Origin: Ruminococcaceae bacterium AM07-15
GTDB lineage: Bacteria > Bacillota > Clostridia > Oscillospirales > Butyricicoccaceae
DNA: 64,000 nt
Assembly (NCBI GenBank): GCA_003477405.1
Contig: QUDE01000002.1
Location: forward strand, 186,001 to 250,000
Reading direction: 5' to 3'
Within the stretch, counting starts at the first letter, position 1; each line of letters begins with the position of its first letter. The notes below the pieces were generated by a model that was given only the letters and a program-made list of their open reading frames with translations, was not told where the DNA came from and searched no databases. This document shows positions 10,542-19,088 of the stretch, piece by piece. The translations under genes and the position numbers were made by a program.

Positions 10542-10608
10542 AATCGCAGAGCAATTTTGACAAAGCAAGATAGAAACCGCCGCCCTGCGCGGCAGATTGG
10601 ATGAGAGT

Positions 10609-11055
10609 ATGAGCAGAAGAAATGCCCGGGAGCTGGCGCTCCATATGATTTATTCCGGGGAATACTCCCAGAAGGAGCCGGAACAATTCGTCAAAGATTG
10701 TCTTTCCCCCGAACGGTTTTCCTCTTTGGCCGGGGAATATGAGCTGTATCAGCAGGCCCCGCCGGAAAACCAGCTGGATTACATTTGCCGGGTGGCCACC
10801 GGGGTGCTGACCCACGGCCCGGAACTGGACGGCTACATCGAAAAATATGCCGTGGGCTGGTCGGTGTCCCGCATCTCCCGCATGGCCAAGTGCATTCTCC
10901 GCCTGTCCATGTATGAGATGCTGTATATGCAGATCCCGGTGGGGGCCTCGGTGAACGAAGCACTGGAACTGTGCAAGCGCTATGAATCGCCGGAAACCGC
11001 CTCTTTCCTCAATGGAGTGCTGGCTTCCTTTGTGCAGAAGGAGCTGACTGCCTGA
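10609..11055 (+). CDS. nusB: Transcription antitermination factor NusB
   Basis: 148 residues from ATG 10609; a TTG four codons upstream is an alternative. The family pattern is clear: RRNARELALHMIY at the start, YAVGWSVSRISRMAKCILRLSMYEMLY and the C-terminal PVGASVNEALELCKRYESPETASFLNGVLASF. NusB binds boxA RNA with NusE and promotes rRNA antitermination. Its stop overlaps the next gene by one base. Confidence 0.95.
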   Translation: MSRRNARELALHMIYSGEYSQKEPEQFVKDCLSPERFSSLAGEYELYQQAPPENQLDYICRVATGVLTHGPELDGYIEKYAVGWSVSRISRMAKCILRLSMYEMLYMQIPVGASVNEALELCKRYESPETASFLNGVLASFVQKELTA

Positions 11056-11999
11056 TGGCCATTTATCTGGGGTTCGATACCAGCAATTACAAGACTTCGG
11101 CTGCTCTTTTCGACAGCCAGACCGGCAAGGCCTGGGGGGAGAGCCGCTTCCTCCAGGTGCCCGAAGGGTCTTTGGGCCTGCGTCAGAGCGAGGCCCTGTT
11201 TCAGCATGTGCGTTCCCTGGGACAGATCACCGAGAGCCTTTTTGAAAAAACCGGCCGGCTTCCTCTGGCCGCTGTGGGATATTCCGCTCGCCCCCGCAAC
11301 CAGGAGGGGTCCTATATGCCCTGTTTCCTGGCGGGAGAGATGGCGGCCCGTACCGCAGCTGCCGCCGGAGGGATGCCGGCTTTTGCCTTCTCCCATCAGC
11401 AGGGGCACATCGCTTCGGCTCTTTGGTCGGCAAATTGTCTTTCCTGGATGAAGGGCCCCTTTTTGTCCTGGCATCTTTCCGGGGGCACCACCGAGCTTCT
11501 GCGGGTGGAATCCCGCCCGGGAGAACTGCTGGAGGTGCAGGTGATCGGCGGCACCCAGGATGCCTCGGCCGGGCAGATCATCGACCGGGCCGGGGTGGCC
11601 ATGGGTCTGCCGTTCCCCTGCGGCGCCCATCTGGACAAGCTGGCCGGAGAGGAAAAACCGGCGGAAAAACCCTTTGCCGCCAAAATGCAGGGCCTGTTTT
11701 TCTCCCTGTCCGGGCTGGAAAACAAGTTCAAGGCGCTTCTCGATAAAGGCTGCCCCAAAGAGCAGGTGGCCGCCTTTGTCACCCAGTCCATTGCGGAAAC
11801 GGTGTATCGGGTGACCAAAAAGGCCCAGAAGGAAGAGGGCCTGCCGGTACTCTTTTCCGGCGGGGTTTCGGCGTCCTCCCAGCTGCAAAAACGCTTTGAG
11901 GGCAAAGACCAGGTGGCCTTTGCCCAAAATGGCTGGGGCGGGGATAATGCCCTGGGGGCCGCACTGCTGGCCGCCATGTGGAAGGAGGGGGTGCTGTGA
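11055..11999 (+). CDS. TsaD/Kae1-like paralogue
   Basis: 314 residues of the ASKHA-type TsaD/Kae1 fold. The metal-binding pair is kept as HQQGH (near residue 115), as are FSGGVSASSQL and the C-terminal GGDNALGAA aspartate. The N-terminal SCDET motif of true TsaD is replaced by DTSNYKTSAAL, so it is probably not the enzyme that makes t6A on tRNA. A copy between nusB and xseA recurs in Clostridia as a conserved unknown. It overlaps nusB by one base and xseA by four, implying coupled translation. The substrate is unknown. Confidence 0.8.
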   Translation: MAIYLGFDTSNYKTSAALFDSQTGKAWGESRFLQVPEGSLGLRQSEALFQHVRSLGQITESLFEKTGRLPLAAVGYSARPRNQEGSYMPCFLAGEMAARTAAAAGGMPAFAFSHQQGHIASALWSANCLSWMKGPFLSWHLSGGTTELLRVESRPGELLEVQVIGGTQDASAGQIIDRAGVAMGLPFPCGAHLDKLAGEEKPAEKPFAAKMQGLFFSLSGLENKFKALLDKGCPKEQVAAFVTQSIAETVYRVTKKAQKEEGLPVLFSGGVSASSQLQKRFEGKDQVAFAQNGWGGDNALGAALLAAMWKEGVL

Positions 12000-13264
12000 A
12001 CGGACAGCCCATCACGGTATCCCAGCTGACCAATTACATCAAGGCCCTGTTGGAGCGGGCCACACCCTTGCAGTCCCTTTGCCTGCGGGGAGAGATCTCC
12101 AATTACAAAATGCACCATTCCGGCCATCACTATTTCACTTTGAAGGATGAAAACGCTGTCATCAACGCTGTGATGTTTGCCGGGAATGCTTCCAAGCTGC
12201 GCTTTCGGCCGGAATCGGGGATGAAGGTCATTGTCTATGGTAAGGTGGGCGTATTCCCCAAAAGCGGCCAGTACCAAATCTATGTGAGCCAGATGGTCCC
12301 CGATGGGGTGGGAGCGCTGTACATCGCTTTTGAACAGCTGAAACAGCGTCTCTTTCAGGAAGGGCTTTTTGACAAGGAAAAGAAAAAGCCTCTGCCCGCT
12401 TACCCCGGCACCATCGCCCTTGTCACTTCTCCCACCGGCGCTGCCGTGCGGGATATGCTTCGGATTCTGAAAAAACGCTGGCCCCTCAGCCGGGTGCTGG
12501 TGTGCCCAGTGAAGGTTCAGGGAGAAGGGGCCGCCCAGGAAGTGGCGGAAATGCTCCGTTATATAGACCAGCATCAGCTGGCCGATCTGATTATTACAGG
12601 CCGGGGCGGCGGCTCCATTGAAGATCTGTGGGCCTTCAACGAAGAGCCGGTGGCCCGGGCCATTGCCCGGTGCAGCATCCCGGTGGTTTCCGCTGTGGGC
12701 CATGAGCCCGATGTGACCATATCGGATTATGTGGCCGATCTGCGGGCGGCCACCCCTTCCAACGCCGCTGAGCTGGCCGTGCCCGACAAGGGGGAGCTAT
12801 GGCTGCGTTTGCAGGATTGGGACAGGCATATCAAAATGCTGGAAACAAAGCGTCTCCAGCTTCTCGGCCAGAAAATAGAAGAAAGCCACCGGCGCATGAT
12901 TCTGGTGGAAAAGCGGCGGGTGCAGCTGTTGCGTCAGCAGCTTTCCGCCCTTTCCCAGAAGAAGATCATGAGCAGCCCCAAAGAGTATTTCAACGAGCGG
13001 CGGCTGAGCCTGTCTTTCTCCCAGGAGCGGATGATCGCCGCAGCCCGGGAAAATGTGGGCCGGAAGCGGAAAAGCTTTATCGGCAAGGCGGCCACGCTGG
13101 ACGCCATCAGTCCGCTGAAGGTGCTCAGCCGGGGCTATGGCTTTGTGACAAAAGAAGAGAAAATCGTCAAGACAGCGGCAGACATCGCCCCTGGCGATCG
13201 GATCGACCTGCGTTTGCAGGGGGGCAGCGCCAGCTGTCTGGTGGAACAGGTGGACCGGAAATAG
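11996..13264 (+). CDS. xseA: Exodeoxyribonuclease VII large subunit
   Basis: 422 residues from a GTG at 11996 behind AAGGAGGGGG; a start 18 bases upstream is possible but would extend past the family N-terminus. N-terminal OB fold (LCLRGEISNYKMHHSGHHYFTLKD), catalytic domain with VTSPTGAAVRDML, ITGRGGGSIEDLWAFNEE and VGHEPDVTISDYVADLRAATPSNAAE, then a long coiled coil. With XseB it degrades single-stranded DNA. Confidence 0.96.
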   Translation: MNGQPITVSQLTNYIKALLERATPLQSLCLRGEISNYKMHHSGHHYFTLKDENAVINAVMFAGNASKLRFRPESGMKVIVYGKVGVFPKSGQYQIYVSQMVPDGVGALYIAFEQLKQRLFQEGLFDKEKKKPLPAYPGTIALVTSPTGAAVRDMLRILKKRWPLSRVLVCPVKVQGEGAAQEVAEMLRYIDQHQLADLIITGRGGGSIEDLWAFNEEPVARAIARCSIPVVSAVGHEPDVTISDYVADLRAATPSNAAELAVPDKGELWLRLQDWDRHIKMLETKRLQLLGQKIEESHRRMILVEKRRVQLLRQQLSALSQKKIMSSPKEYFNERRLSLSFSQERMIAAARENVGRKRKSFIGKAATLDAISPLKVLSRGYGFVTKEEKIVKTAADIAPGDRIDLRLQGGSASCLVEQVDRK

Positions 13265-13282
13265 GGGAGAGGAGGAAGCGTT

Positions 13283-13513
13283 TTGTCGGAGAAATTTGTG
13301 TTTGAAAGCGCCATGAAGCGCATTGAAGAAATCGTCCGGCTGCTGGAGCAGGGGGATGCGCCCCTGGACCAGAGCCTGGCCTTGTTTGAAGAGGGCACGG
13401 GGCTGATCAAAAAATGCTCAGCGGCGCTGGACAAAGCGGAGCAGAAGGTGGAAATGCTGGTCAAGACGCCGGAAGGCCCGGAGACCGAGCCTTTCCAGGT
13501 GCCGGAGGAATAA
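13283..13513 (+). CDS. xseB: Exodeoxyribonuclease VII small subunit
   Basis: 76 residues, starting at TTG 13283 behind GAGGAGGAAG. The helical-hairpin pattern FESAMKRIEEIVRLLEQGDAPLDQSLALFEEG is diagnostic. It lies between xseA and ispA with gaps under 20 bases. Confidence 0.95.
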   Translation: MSEKFVFESAMKRIEEIVRLLEQGDAPLDQSLALFEEGTGLIKKCSAALDKAEQKVEMLVKTPEGPETEPFQVPEE

Positions 13514-13517
13514 AAAG

Positions 13518-14402
13518 ATGGATATGGCAGAGAAACTGAAAGAATATGCCCGCCTGACCCAGGAAGGGCTGGAAACCTATCTGCCGGAGCAGGCGGGGGC
13601 TTTGGAAACGATCTTCCAGGCCGCCCGGTACAGTGCCCTGGCCGGAGGGAAGCGGCTGCGCCCGGCCCTTCTGATGGAGTTTTACGCCCTCCACGGGGGA
13701 AATCCAGAGAAGGCCCTGCCCTTTGCCTGTGCCCTGGAAATGGTGCATACCTATTCCCTGATCCATGACGATCTGCCCTGTATGGACAACGACGATCTGC
13801 GCCGGGGCAAACCCACAAACCACAAAGTGTTCGGGGAGGCCACCGCTCTTCTGGCGGGAGACAGCCTGCTCACCCGGGCCTTTGAAACCATGCTTTGCCA
13901 TTGTCCCACGGAAATTCCGGCGGAGAATGCCTTGAAAGCTGCCGGAATCCTGGCTGCCCGGGCGGGCATGGAAGGGATGATCGGCGGACAGGTGATGGAT
14001 CTGGATTTTGAAACACGGCGTCCGGAGAAAGAGGAGCTTTCCCAAATGGTCCATCTGAAAACCGGCTGTCTGCTGATGGCGGCCTGTGAGATGGGCTGCG
14101 CTCTGGCCGGTGCAGGAGAAGAAGAAATGAAAAAGGCCCGGCTGTATGGCGAAAAGCTGGGGCTGGCCTTCCAGATCCAGGACGATATTCTGGATGTGAC
14201 GGGCAGCACCGAAAAGCTGGGCAAGCCGGTGGGCAGCGATGCGGAGAATCACAAAAACACCTTTGTCAGCTATTACGGATTGGAAGAATGCCGGCGTCTG
14301 GCAAGGGAAAACACCCGGCAGGCCGTGGAAGCGGTGGCCCTTTTGCCGGGAAGCGATTTCCTCACAGAGCTGGCCCGGAGCCTGCAAAAGCGGGATCATT
14401 AG
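13518..14402 (+). CDS. ispA: Geranylgeranyl/farnesyl diphosphate synthase
   Basis: 294 residues. Both aspartate-rich motifs are present: DDLPCMDNDDLRRG (FARM, DDxxxxD form) and DDILD (SARM), plus GGKRLRPALL near the N-terminus. It condenses IPP with allylic diphosphates to make FPP for quinone and undecaprenyl synthesis. Position between xseB and dxs is standard in this group. Confidence 0.95.
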   Translation: MDMAEKLKEYARLTQEGLETYLPEQAGALETIFQAARYSALAGGKRLRPALLMEFYALHGGNPEKALPFACALEMVHTYSLIHDDLPCMDNDDLRRGKPTNHKVFGEATALLAGDSLLTRAFETMLCHCPTEIPAENALKAAGILAARAGMEGMIGGQVMDLDFETRRPEKEELSQMVHLKTGCLLMAACEMGCALAGAGEEEMKKARLYGEKLGLAFQIQDDILDVTGSTEKLGKPVGSDAENHKNTFVSYYGLEECRRLARENTRQAVEAVALLPGSDFLTELARSLQKRDH

Positions 14403-14413
14403 GAGAAAAAGCT

Positions 14414-14860
14414 ATGCTGCAAGATCTTTTGTCCAATCGAGTGCTCTGGACAGCCATTGTGGGCTGGTTTGCCGCTCAGGCCTTGAAAGTGGTCAGCGGC
14501 TTTGTGGTCAATCACAAGCTGGATTGGAAGCTGTTTTTCGCCTCCGGCGGAATGCCTTCCAGCCACACCTCCACAGTGGTGGGCCTGACTACGGCGGTGG
14601 CCTTTGCCGAGGGGCTGAATTCGGCGGCCTTTGCCATTGCCTTCGTCTTTTCCACCGTTGTGATGTACGATGCCACCGGCGTGCGGTGGGAGACAGGCAA
14701 ACAGGCCCGGGTGCTCAATTACATGATGCAGAACTGGCACCACAGCAAAACCCCGGAAATGTTCCAGGAAAATCTGAAGATTTTTGTGGGCCACACCCCC
14801 TTTCAGGTATGGGCCGGGGCGCTGCTTGGCCTTTGCATCGGCATTCTGATGCAGCTGTAA
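14414..14860 (+). CDS. Divergent PAP2 family protein (DUF212/YuiD)
   Basis: 148 residues behind an AGGAGAAAAA site. Membrane helices flank the conserved GGMPSSHTSTVVGLTTAVAF and MYDATGVRWETGKQARVLN motifs of the YuiD family, related to acid phosphatases. The histidine of PSSH and the second-helix pattern suggest a lipid phosphate activity, possibly on polyprenyl diphosphates given its place between ispA and dxs. The function is inferred. Confidence 0.85.
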   Translation: MLQDLLSNRVLWTAIVGWFAAQALKVVSGFVVNHKLDWKLFFASGGMPSSHTSTVVGLTTAVAFAEGLNSAAFAIAFVFSTVVMYDATGVRWETGKQARVLNYMMQNWHHSKTPEMFQENLKIFVGHTPFQVWAGALLGLCIGILMQL

Positions 14861-14866
14861 GGGCGT

Positions 14867-14895
14867 TTGCATTTATTATGCAAAATTGGTATAAT
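14867..14895 (+). promoter_or_regulatory. Promoter for dxs-recN run
   Basis: TTGCAT, 17-base spacer, TATAAT. Transcription would start near 14902, giving dxs a leader of about 165 bases. Confidence 0.75.
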
Positions 14896-14914
14896 AATAT
14901 CTGCTGCGCACTGG

Positions 14915-14967
14915 AACAAAGCCGGTTTGCCTGACAGGCCCTGGCTTTCAGGGCGTATTGCTTTGTT
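14915..14967 (+). promoter_or_regulatory. Structured leader upstream of dxs
   Basis: AACAAAGC (14915-14922) pairs with GCTTTGTT (14960-14967) and encloses the hairpin GCCCTG-GCTTT-CAGGGC (14938-14954). It begins about 13 bases after the predicted start site. The T-run is weak, so it is more likely a leader structure than a plain terminator. I do not recognise a riboswitch class; the thiamine box is absent. Confidence 0.4.
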
Positions 14968-15066
14968 TTGTACGCATGATAATAATAACTCTATGGGCGG
15001 CTTTGTGTCCCTTTGAGGGCGGGCTTTGTTTGGGGCCTGAAGTGTGCCGCAGGGAAGGGTGGGACG

Positions 15067-16932
15067 ATGGAGGAATATCCGCTGCTATCTCACATTCTGT
15101 CACCCTATGATGTGGGAAAGCTCACCGAGGAACAGCTGGAAAATCTCTGCGGAGAGATCCGGTTTTTCCTCATCCGAAGCCTGTCCCTCACAGGAGGGCA
15201 TCTGGCCTCCAATCTGGGGATTGTGGAGATCGCCACAGCCATCGACAGCGTGTTTCAGTCGCCGAAAGACAAGATCATCTACGATGTGGGCCACCAGTGC
15301 TATGTGCACAAGCTGCTCACCGGCCGGATGGATCAGTTTGCTTCGCTGCGTCAGCTGGATGGGCTCAGCGGTTTTCCCCGGCCTTGGGAAAGTCCTCACG
15401 ATGCCTTTATCGGCGGCCATGCCTCCATGTCCATCTCGGCGGCTCTGGGCATGGCCCGGGCCCGTACATTGCGGGGCGAGGACCACAGCGTGGTCTGTGT
15501 CATCGGCGACGGCGCCCTCACCGGCGGCATGGCCTATGAGGCCCTCAACGATGCGGGTCAGTCGGGCGAGCCGGTGATCGTGGTATACAACGACAACGAA
15601 ATGTCCATCAGCCCCAATGTGGGAGCGGTGGCCAAGCGTTTGAGCAAGATCCGGCTCAAGCCTCAGTATATCGATCTGAAGCGGCGGATGAAAGCCTGCT
15701 TCCGCCGGTACAGCTGGGGCGAGGACGCCATTGCCAAGGTCTCGGCGGTGAAGCGGCGGGTGCGTTCCATGGTGCTGCGCCAGACCATCTTTGATCTGAT
15801 GGGATTCGCTTACCTGGGCCCGGCCGATGGCAACGATATCAAAACAGTGAAATATCTGCTCACCGAAGCCAAAAAGCTGCAACGGCCGGTGGTGCTCCAT
15901 TTCAAAACGGTGAAGGGAAAGGGCTATGCCCCTTCCGAACAGAACCCAGGGTATTTCCACGGAGTGGCTCCTTTTGATGTGGACACCGGCCTGCCCAAAA
16001 AGCAGGGCGGGCAGAACTTTTCCTCGGTGATGGGCGCCGAACTCACCCAGTTGGGGGAGGAAGATCCTTCGGTCTGCGCCATTACCGCTGCCATGAAAAA
16101 CGGAACCGGGCTGAATCTGTTCGCTCAGAAATTCCCTCAGCGCTTTTACGATGTGGGCATTGCGGAAGAGCACGCCATCACCATGAGCGGCGGCCTGGCC
16201 GCCGGGGGAATGAAGCCGGTTTGTTGCATCTATTCCACCTTCTTGCAGCGGGGCTATGACCAGCTGATCCACGATCTGGCCATCAGCCGTCTGCCGGTGG
16301 TCATCGGAGTGGACCGGGCCGGTCTGGTGGGAGAAGATGGGGAGACCCATCAAGGCCTGTTTGATGTGCCCTTTCTCCGCACCATTCCCCATTTGCAGGT
16401 GCTTTCTCCCGCTTCTTTCTCCGAGCTTCGTCGGGCCCTTCGCTGGGCCCTGGAGCAGCGGGAAGGGCCGGTGGCCATCCGCTATCCCAAAGGCGGGGAG
16501 CTGGAATTCAGAGAGGATACCTTTGATCATCCCCAGGCGGTGCTTCAGGAGGGAAAAGACATCACTTTGGTGTCCTATGGCATCATGATCAATCAGGTCC
16601 TGGAGGCTCACCGTCTGCTTTCGCAGGCGGGAATCCAGGGGGAAATAGTCAAGCTCAACAGCTTGACAGCCTTTGATAAAAAAGTGCTGATCCGGTCTCT
16701 CCGGAAAACCGGACGCCTGGCTGTGGTGGAGGACTGCGGCAACAAAGGCTGCGTGGGCCAGGAGATCGAGGCTCTGGTGCAGGAGGCGGGAATTTCCCTT
16801 GAATACTGCCGCCTGTATAACTGCGGCGATGATTTTGTGCCCGCCGGGAAGGTTTCCCAGCTTTATGAAAGATGCGGCATTACAGGGGCACAGGTGGCCC
16901 ATTCCATACAGGAGGCGATGAGAAATGTCTGA
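15067..16932 (+). CDS. dxs: 1-deoxy-D-xylulose-5-phosphate synthase
   Basis: 621 residues, starting at ATG 15067 behind AGGGTGGG. The thiamine diphosphate enzyme joins pyruvate and glyceraldehyde-3-phosphate in the first MEP pathway step. Visible motifs: DVGHQCYVHKLLTGR, GGHASMSISAALGMA, the cofactor motif GDGALTGGMAYEALND, NDNEMSISPNVG, and FYDVGIAEEHAITMSGGLA with the catalytic glutamate. The C-terminal transketolase domain is complete. It overlaps tlyA by eight bases. Confidence 0.97.
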   Translation: MEEYPLLSHILSPYDVGKLTEEQLENLCGEIRFFLIRSLSLTGGHLASNLGIVEIATAIDSVFQSPKDKIIYDVGHQCYVHKLLTGRMDQFASLRQLDGLSGFPRPWESPHDAFIGGHASMSISAALGMARARTLRGEDHSVVCVIGDGALTGGMAYEALNDAGQSGEPVIVVYNDNEMSISPNVGAVAKRLSKIRLKPQYIDLKRRMKACFRRYSWGEDAIAKVSAVKRRVRSMVLRQTIFDLMGFAYLGPADGNDIKTVKYLLTEAKKLQRPVVLHFKTVKGKGYAPSEQNPGYFHGVAPFDVDTGLPKKQGGQNFSSVMGAELTQLGEEDPSVCAITAAMKNGTGLNLFAQKFPQRFYDVGIAEEHAITMSGGLAAGGMKPVCCIYSTFLQRGYDQLIHDLAISRLPVVIGVDRAGLVGEDGETHQGLFDVPFLRTIPHLQVLSPASFSELRRALRWALEQREGPVAIRYPKGGELEFREDTFDHPQAVLQEGKDITLVSYGIMINQVLEAHRLLSQAGIQGEIVKLNSLTAFDKKVLIRSLRKTGRLAVVEDCGNKGCVGQEIEALVQEAGISLEYCRLYNCGDDFVPAGKVSQLYERCGITGAQVAHSIQEAMRNV

Positions 16933-17734
16933 AAAACAGCGGCTGGATATGCTTTTGGTCCAGAGGGGGCTGGAGAGTTCCCGGGAGCGGGCCAAGGCGG
17001 TGATCATGAGCGGCATCGTCTATGTGAACAATCAGAAAGTGGACAAGGCGGGGTTTTTCTGCTCTCCCGAAGATCAGGTGGAGGTGCGGGGAGCATCCTT
17101 GCAATATGTAAGCCGGGGCGGCCTCAAAATCGAGAAGGCCCTGAATTATTTTCACTACGATCCGGCGGGAAAGACCGCCATTGATGTGGGAGCTTCCACC
17201 GGCGGCTTTACCGACTGTCTGCTGGGCCGGGGAGCCGCAAAGGTCTTTGCGGTGGATGTGGGCTATGGCCAGCTGGCCTGGTCGGTGCGCACCGATCCCC
17301 GGGTGGTGGTGATGGAGCGCACCAACATCCGCCATGTGACCCCGGAGCAGATCGGGGAAGAGCTGGATCTGGCGGTGTGCGATGTGTCCTTTATCTCTCT
17401 GCGCCTGGTGCTGCCGGTGGTCTATCAGCTGCTGGGGCCCCAGGGGGAGATGCTCACCCTCATCAAGCCCCAGTTCGAAGCCGGACGGGAAAAGGTGGGC
17501 AAAAAGGGTGTGGTGCGGGAAAAGAGCACCCACATCGAGGTGCTGGAAAACACCTTGGACATGGCCCGCAAGGCCGGTTTCCATGTGGCCGGGCTGACCT
17601 ATTCGCCCATCACCGGCCCCGAGGGCAATATTGAATTTCTGGCTTATCTGAAAAAAGAGGGGGAGGACGCTCCCATTGACATTGCCGCCATCGTGGAAGA
17701 GGCCCACGGGGAGATGAAAGGCGGAGAACAATGA
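16925..17734 (+). CDS. tlyA: TlyA family rRNA 2'-O-methyltransferase
   Basis: 269 residues. An N-terminal S4 RNA-binding domain (RLDMLLVQRGLESSRERAKAVIMSG) is followed by an FtsJ-like methyltransferase with the SAM motif DVGASTGGFTDCLL and the conserved KPQFEAGRE segment. TlyA methylates 16S and/or 23S rRNA cytidines in bacteria where tested. The gene overlaps both dxs and nadK, so the three are probably translationally coupled. Confidence 0.92.
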   Translation: MSEKQRLDMLLVQRGLESSRERAKAVIMSGIVYVNNQKVDKAGFFCSPEDQVEVRGASLQYVSRGGLKIEKALNYFHYDPAGKTAIDVGASTGGFTDCLLGRGAAKVFAVDVGYGQLAWSVRTDPRVVVMERTNIRHVTPEQIGEELDLAVCDVSFISLRLVLPVVYQLLGPQGEMLTLIKPQFEAGREKVGKKGVVREKSTHIEVLENTLDMARKAGFHVAGLTYSPITGPEGNIEFLAYLKKEGEDAPIDIAAIVEEAHGEMKGGEQ

Positions 17735-18588
17735 AGCAGATCTTTCTTTTCCCCAATTTCACCAAAGAGGGCACCCAGGACGCCGCCCAGCAGATCGTCC
17801 GGCGATTGCGGGAACTGGAGTTTCAGGTGTGCTGCGATGAAACCATCCGGGGCCAGCTGGGCGGGGAGACCGAGGAGATGTGCCGGTGGGCCTCGTATGA
17901 GGATTGTCTGACCAAGAGCCATATGGTTCTGGTTGTAGGCGGCGACGGCAGCATTCTCCGCATCGCCCCGGACGCAGCCCGGCACGATCTGCCCATTCTG
18001 GGGGTCAACACCGGGAAACTGGGGTTTATGAGCGAACTGGATACCCATGAACTGCGGTATCTGCGCCAGCTGCAGCAGGGGCAGTATACCATCGACACCC
18101 GGATGATGCTGGATGTAACCGTGCAGCGCCAGGGAGAAAAGGTCTATTCGGCCTGTATTCTCAACGATGTGGTCATCACCAAGTGGCCCCTGGTACGGCT
18201 GATCAACATTTCCCTCAGCATCAACGGCACACTGACCACTTCCATGCGGGGAGACGGGATTATCGTCTCCACACCCACCGGCTCCACGGCCTACACCCTG
18301 TCGGCCGGCGGGCCCATCATCGAACCCAATGCCAACTGCATGGCAGTCACTCCCATTTGTGCCCATGAGCTGGGAGTGCGGCCCTTTGTGCTTTCCGATG
18401 AGCGGGTGGTCACCATCACGGCGGGGGCCGAGGACAACAAGGCCTATCTGTCCTCCGACGGAGGGGCTCCTCTGGAGCTGGAACCTTCGGACACCGTGAC
18501 CATTCGCCGTTCCCAGTGGCAGACCCGGCTGGTGCGCCTGAAGAGCATCGGCTTTTATCAGCTTATTTATAAAAAATTGTCTATCTGA
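17731..18588 (+). CDS. nadK: NAD kinase
   Basis: 285 residues. The GGDGSILR motif (near residue 70) and the GSTAYTLSAGGPI motif identify the enzyme, which makes NADP+ from NAD+. The ATGA overlap with tlyA and the position before argR-recN are conserved in Clostridia. Confidence 0.96.
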   Translation: MKQIFLFPNFTKEGTQDAAQQIVRRLRELEFQVCCDETIRGQLGGETEEMCRWASYEDCLTKSHMVLVVGGDGSILRIAPDAARHDLPILGVNTGKLGFMSELDTHELRYLRQLQQGQYTIDTRMMLDVTVQRQGEKVYSACILNDVVITKWPLVRLINISLSINGTLTTSMRGDGIIVSTPTGSTAYTLSAGGPIIEPNANCMAVTPICAHELGVRPFVLSDERVVTITAGAEDNKAYLSSDGGAPLELEPSDTVTIRRSQWQTRLVRLKSIGFYQLIYKKLSI

Positions 18589-18608
18589 TCAAGAGGAGGG
18601 ATGCGCTT

Positions 18609-19061
18609 ATGAAATTCCAACGGCAAGCAGCCATCATCGATCTGATCTCCAACCACGAGATCGACACCCAGGAAGAGCTCACCGCCAGACTGCGGGAGAT
18701 GGGTTTTCACTCCACCCAGGCCACCATTTCCCGGGACATCAAGGAACTGCGGCTGATCAAAATCGCCTCTTCCAACGGCGGTTATAAATATTCCATTGCC
18801 GAAAGCGAGCAGGATTCCGGTTTTGTGCCAAGAGTGCGGAATATTTTCCGGGAATGCGTCATCAAGGTGGATGTGGCCCAGAACCTGGTGGTCATCAAGA
18901 CCATCACCGGCATGGCCAATGCCGCCGCTTTTGCCCTGGACACCATGAAGATCAGCGAGATCGTAGGAACCATCGCCGGGGATGACAATGTGCTCATCAT
19001 CCTCCGGGACAATGAGAGCGCCGAAAACTTTTTTGAGCAAACCAAGGAAATGCTCCGCTGA
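18609..19061 (+). CDS. argR: Arginine repressor ArgR
   Basis: 150 residues. The N-terminal winged helix carries STQATISRDIKELRLIKI, the DNA-recognition signature. The C-terminal trimerisation/arginine-binding half carries GTIAGDDNVLIILRD. It represses arginine biosynthesis with arginine as corepressor. No arginine genes lie in the window; the argR-recN pairing is a conserved arrangement. Confidence 0.96.
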   Translation: MKFQRQAAIIDLISNHEIDTQEELTARLREMGFHSTQATISRDIKELRLIKIASSNGGYKYSIAESEQDSGFVPRVRNIFRECVIKVDVAQNLVVIKTITGMANAAAFALDTMKISEIVGTIAGDDNVLIILRDNESAENFFEQTKEMLR

Positions 19062-19088
19062 TGAGAGAGCGCAGTTGGAGGAAGGGAT

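Noticed and set aside
14896..15066. Thiamine (TPP) riboswitch upstream of dxs
   Set aside because: The CTGAGA core and its partner helix are absent.
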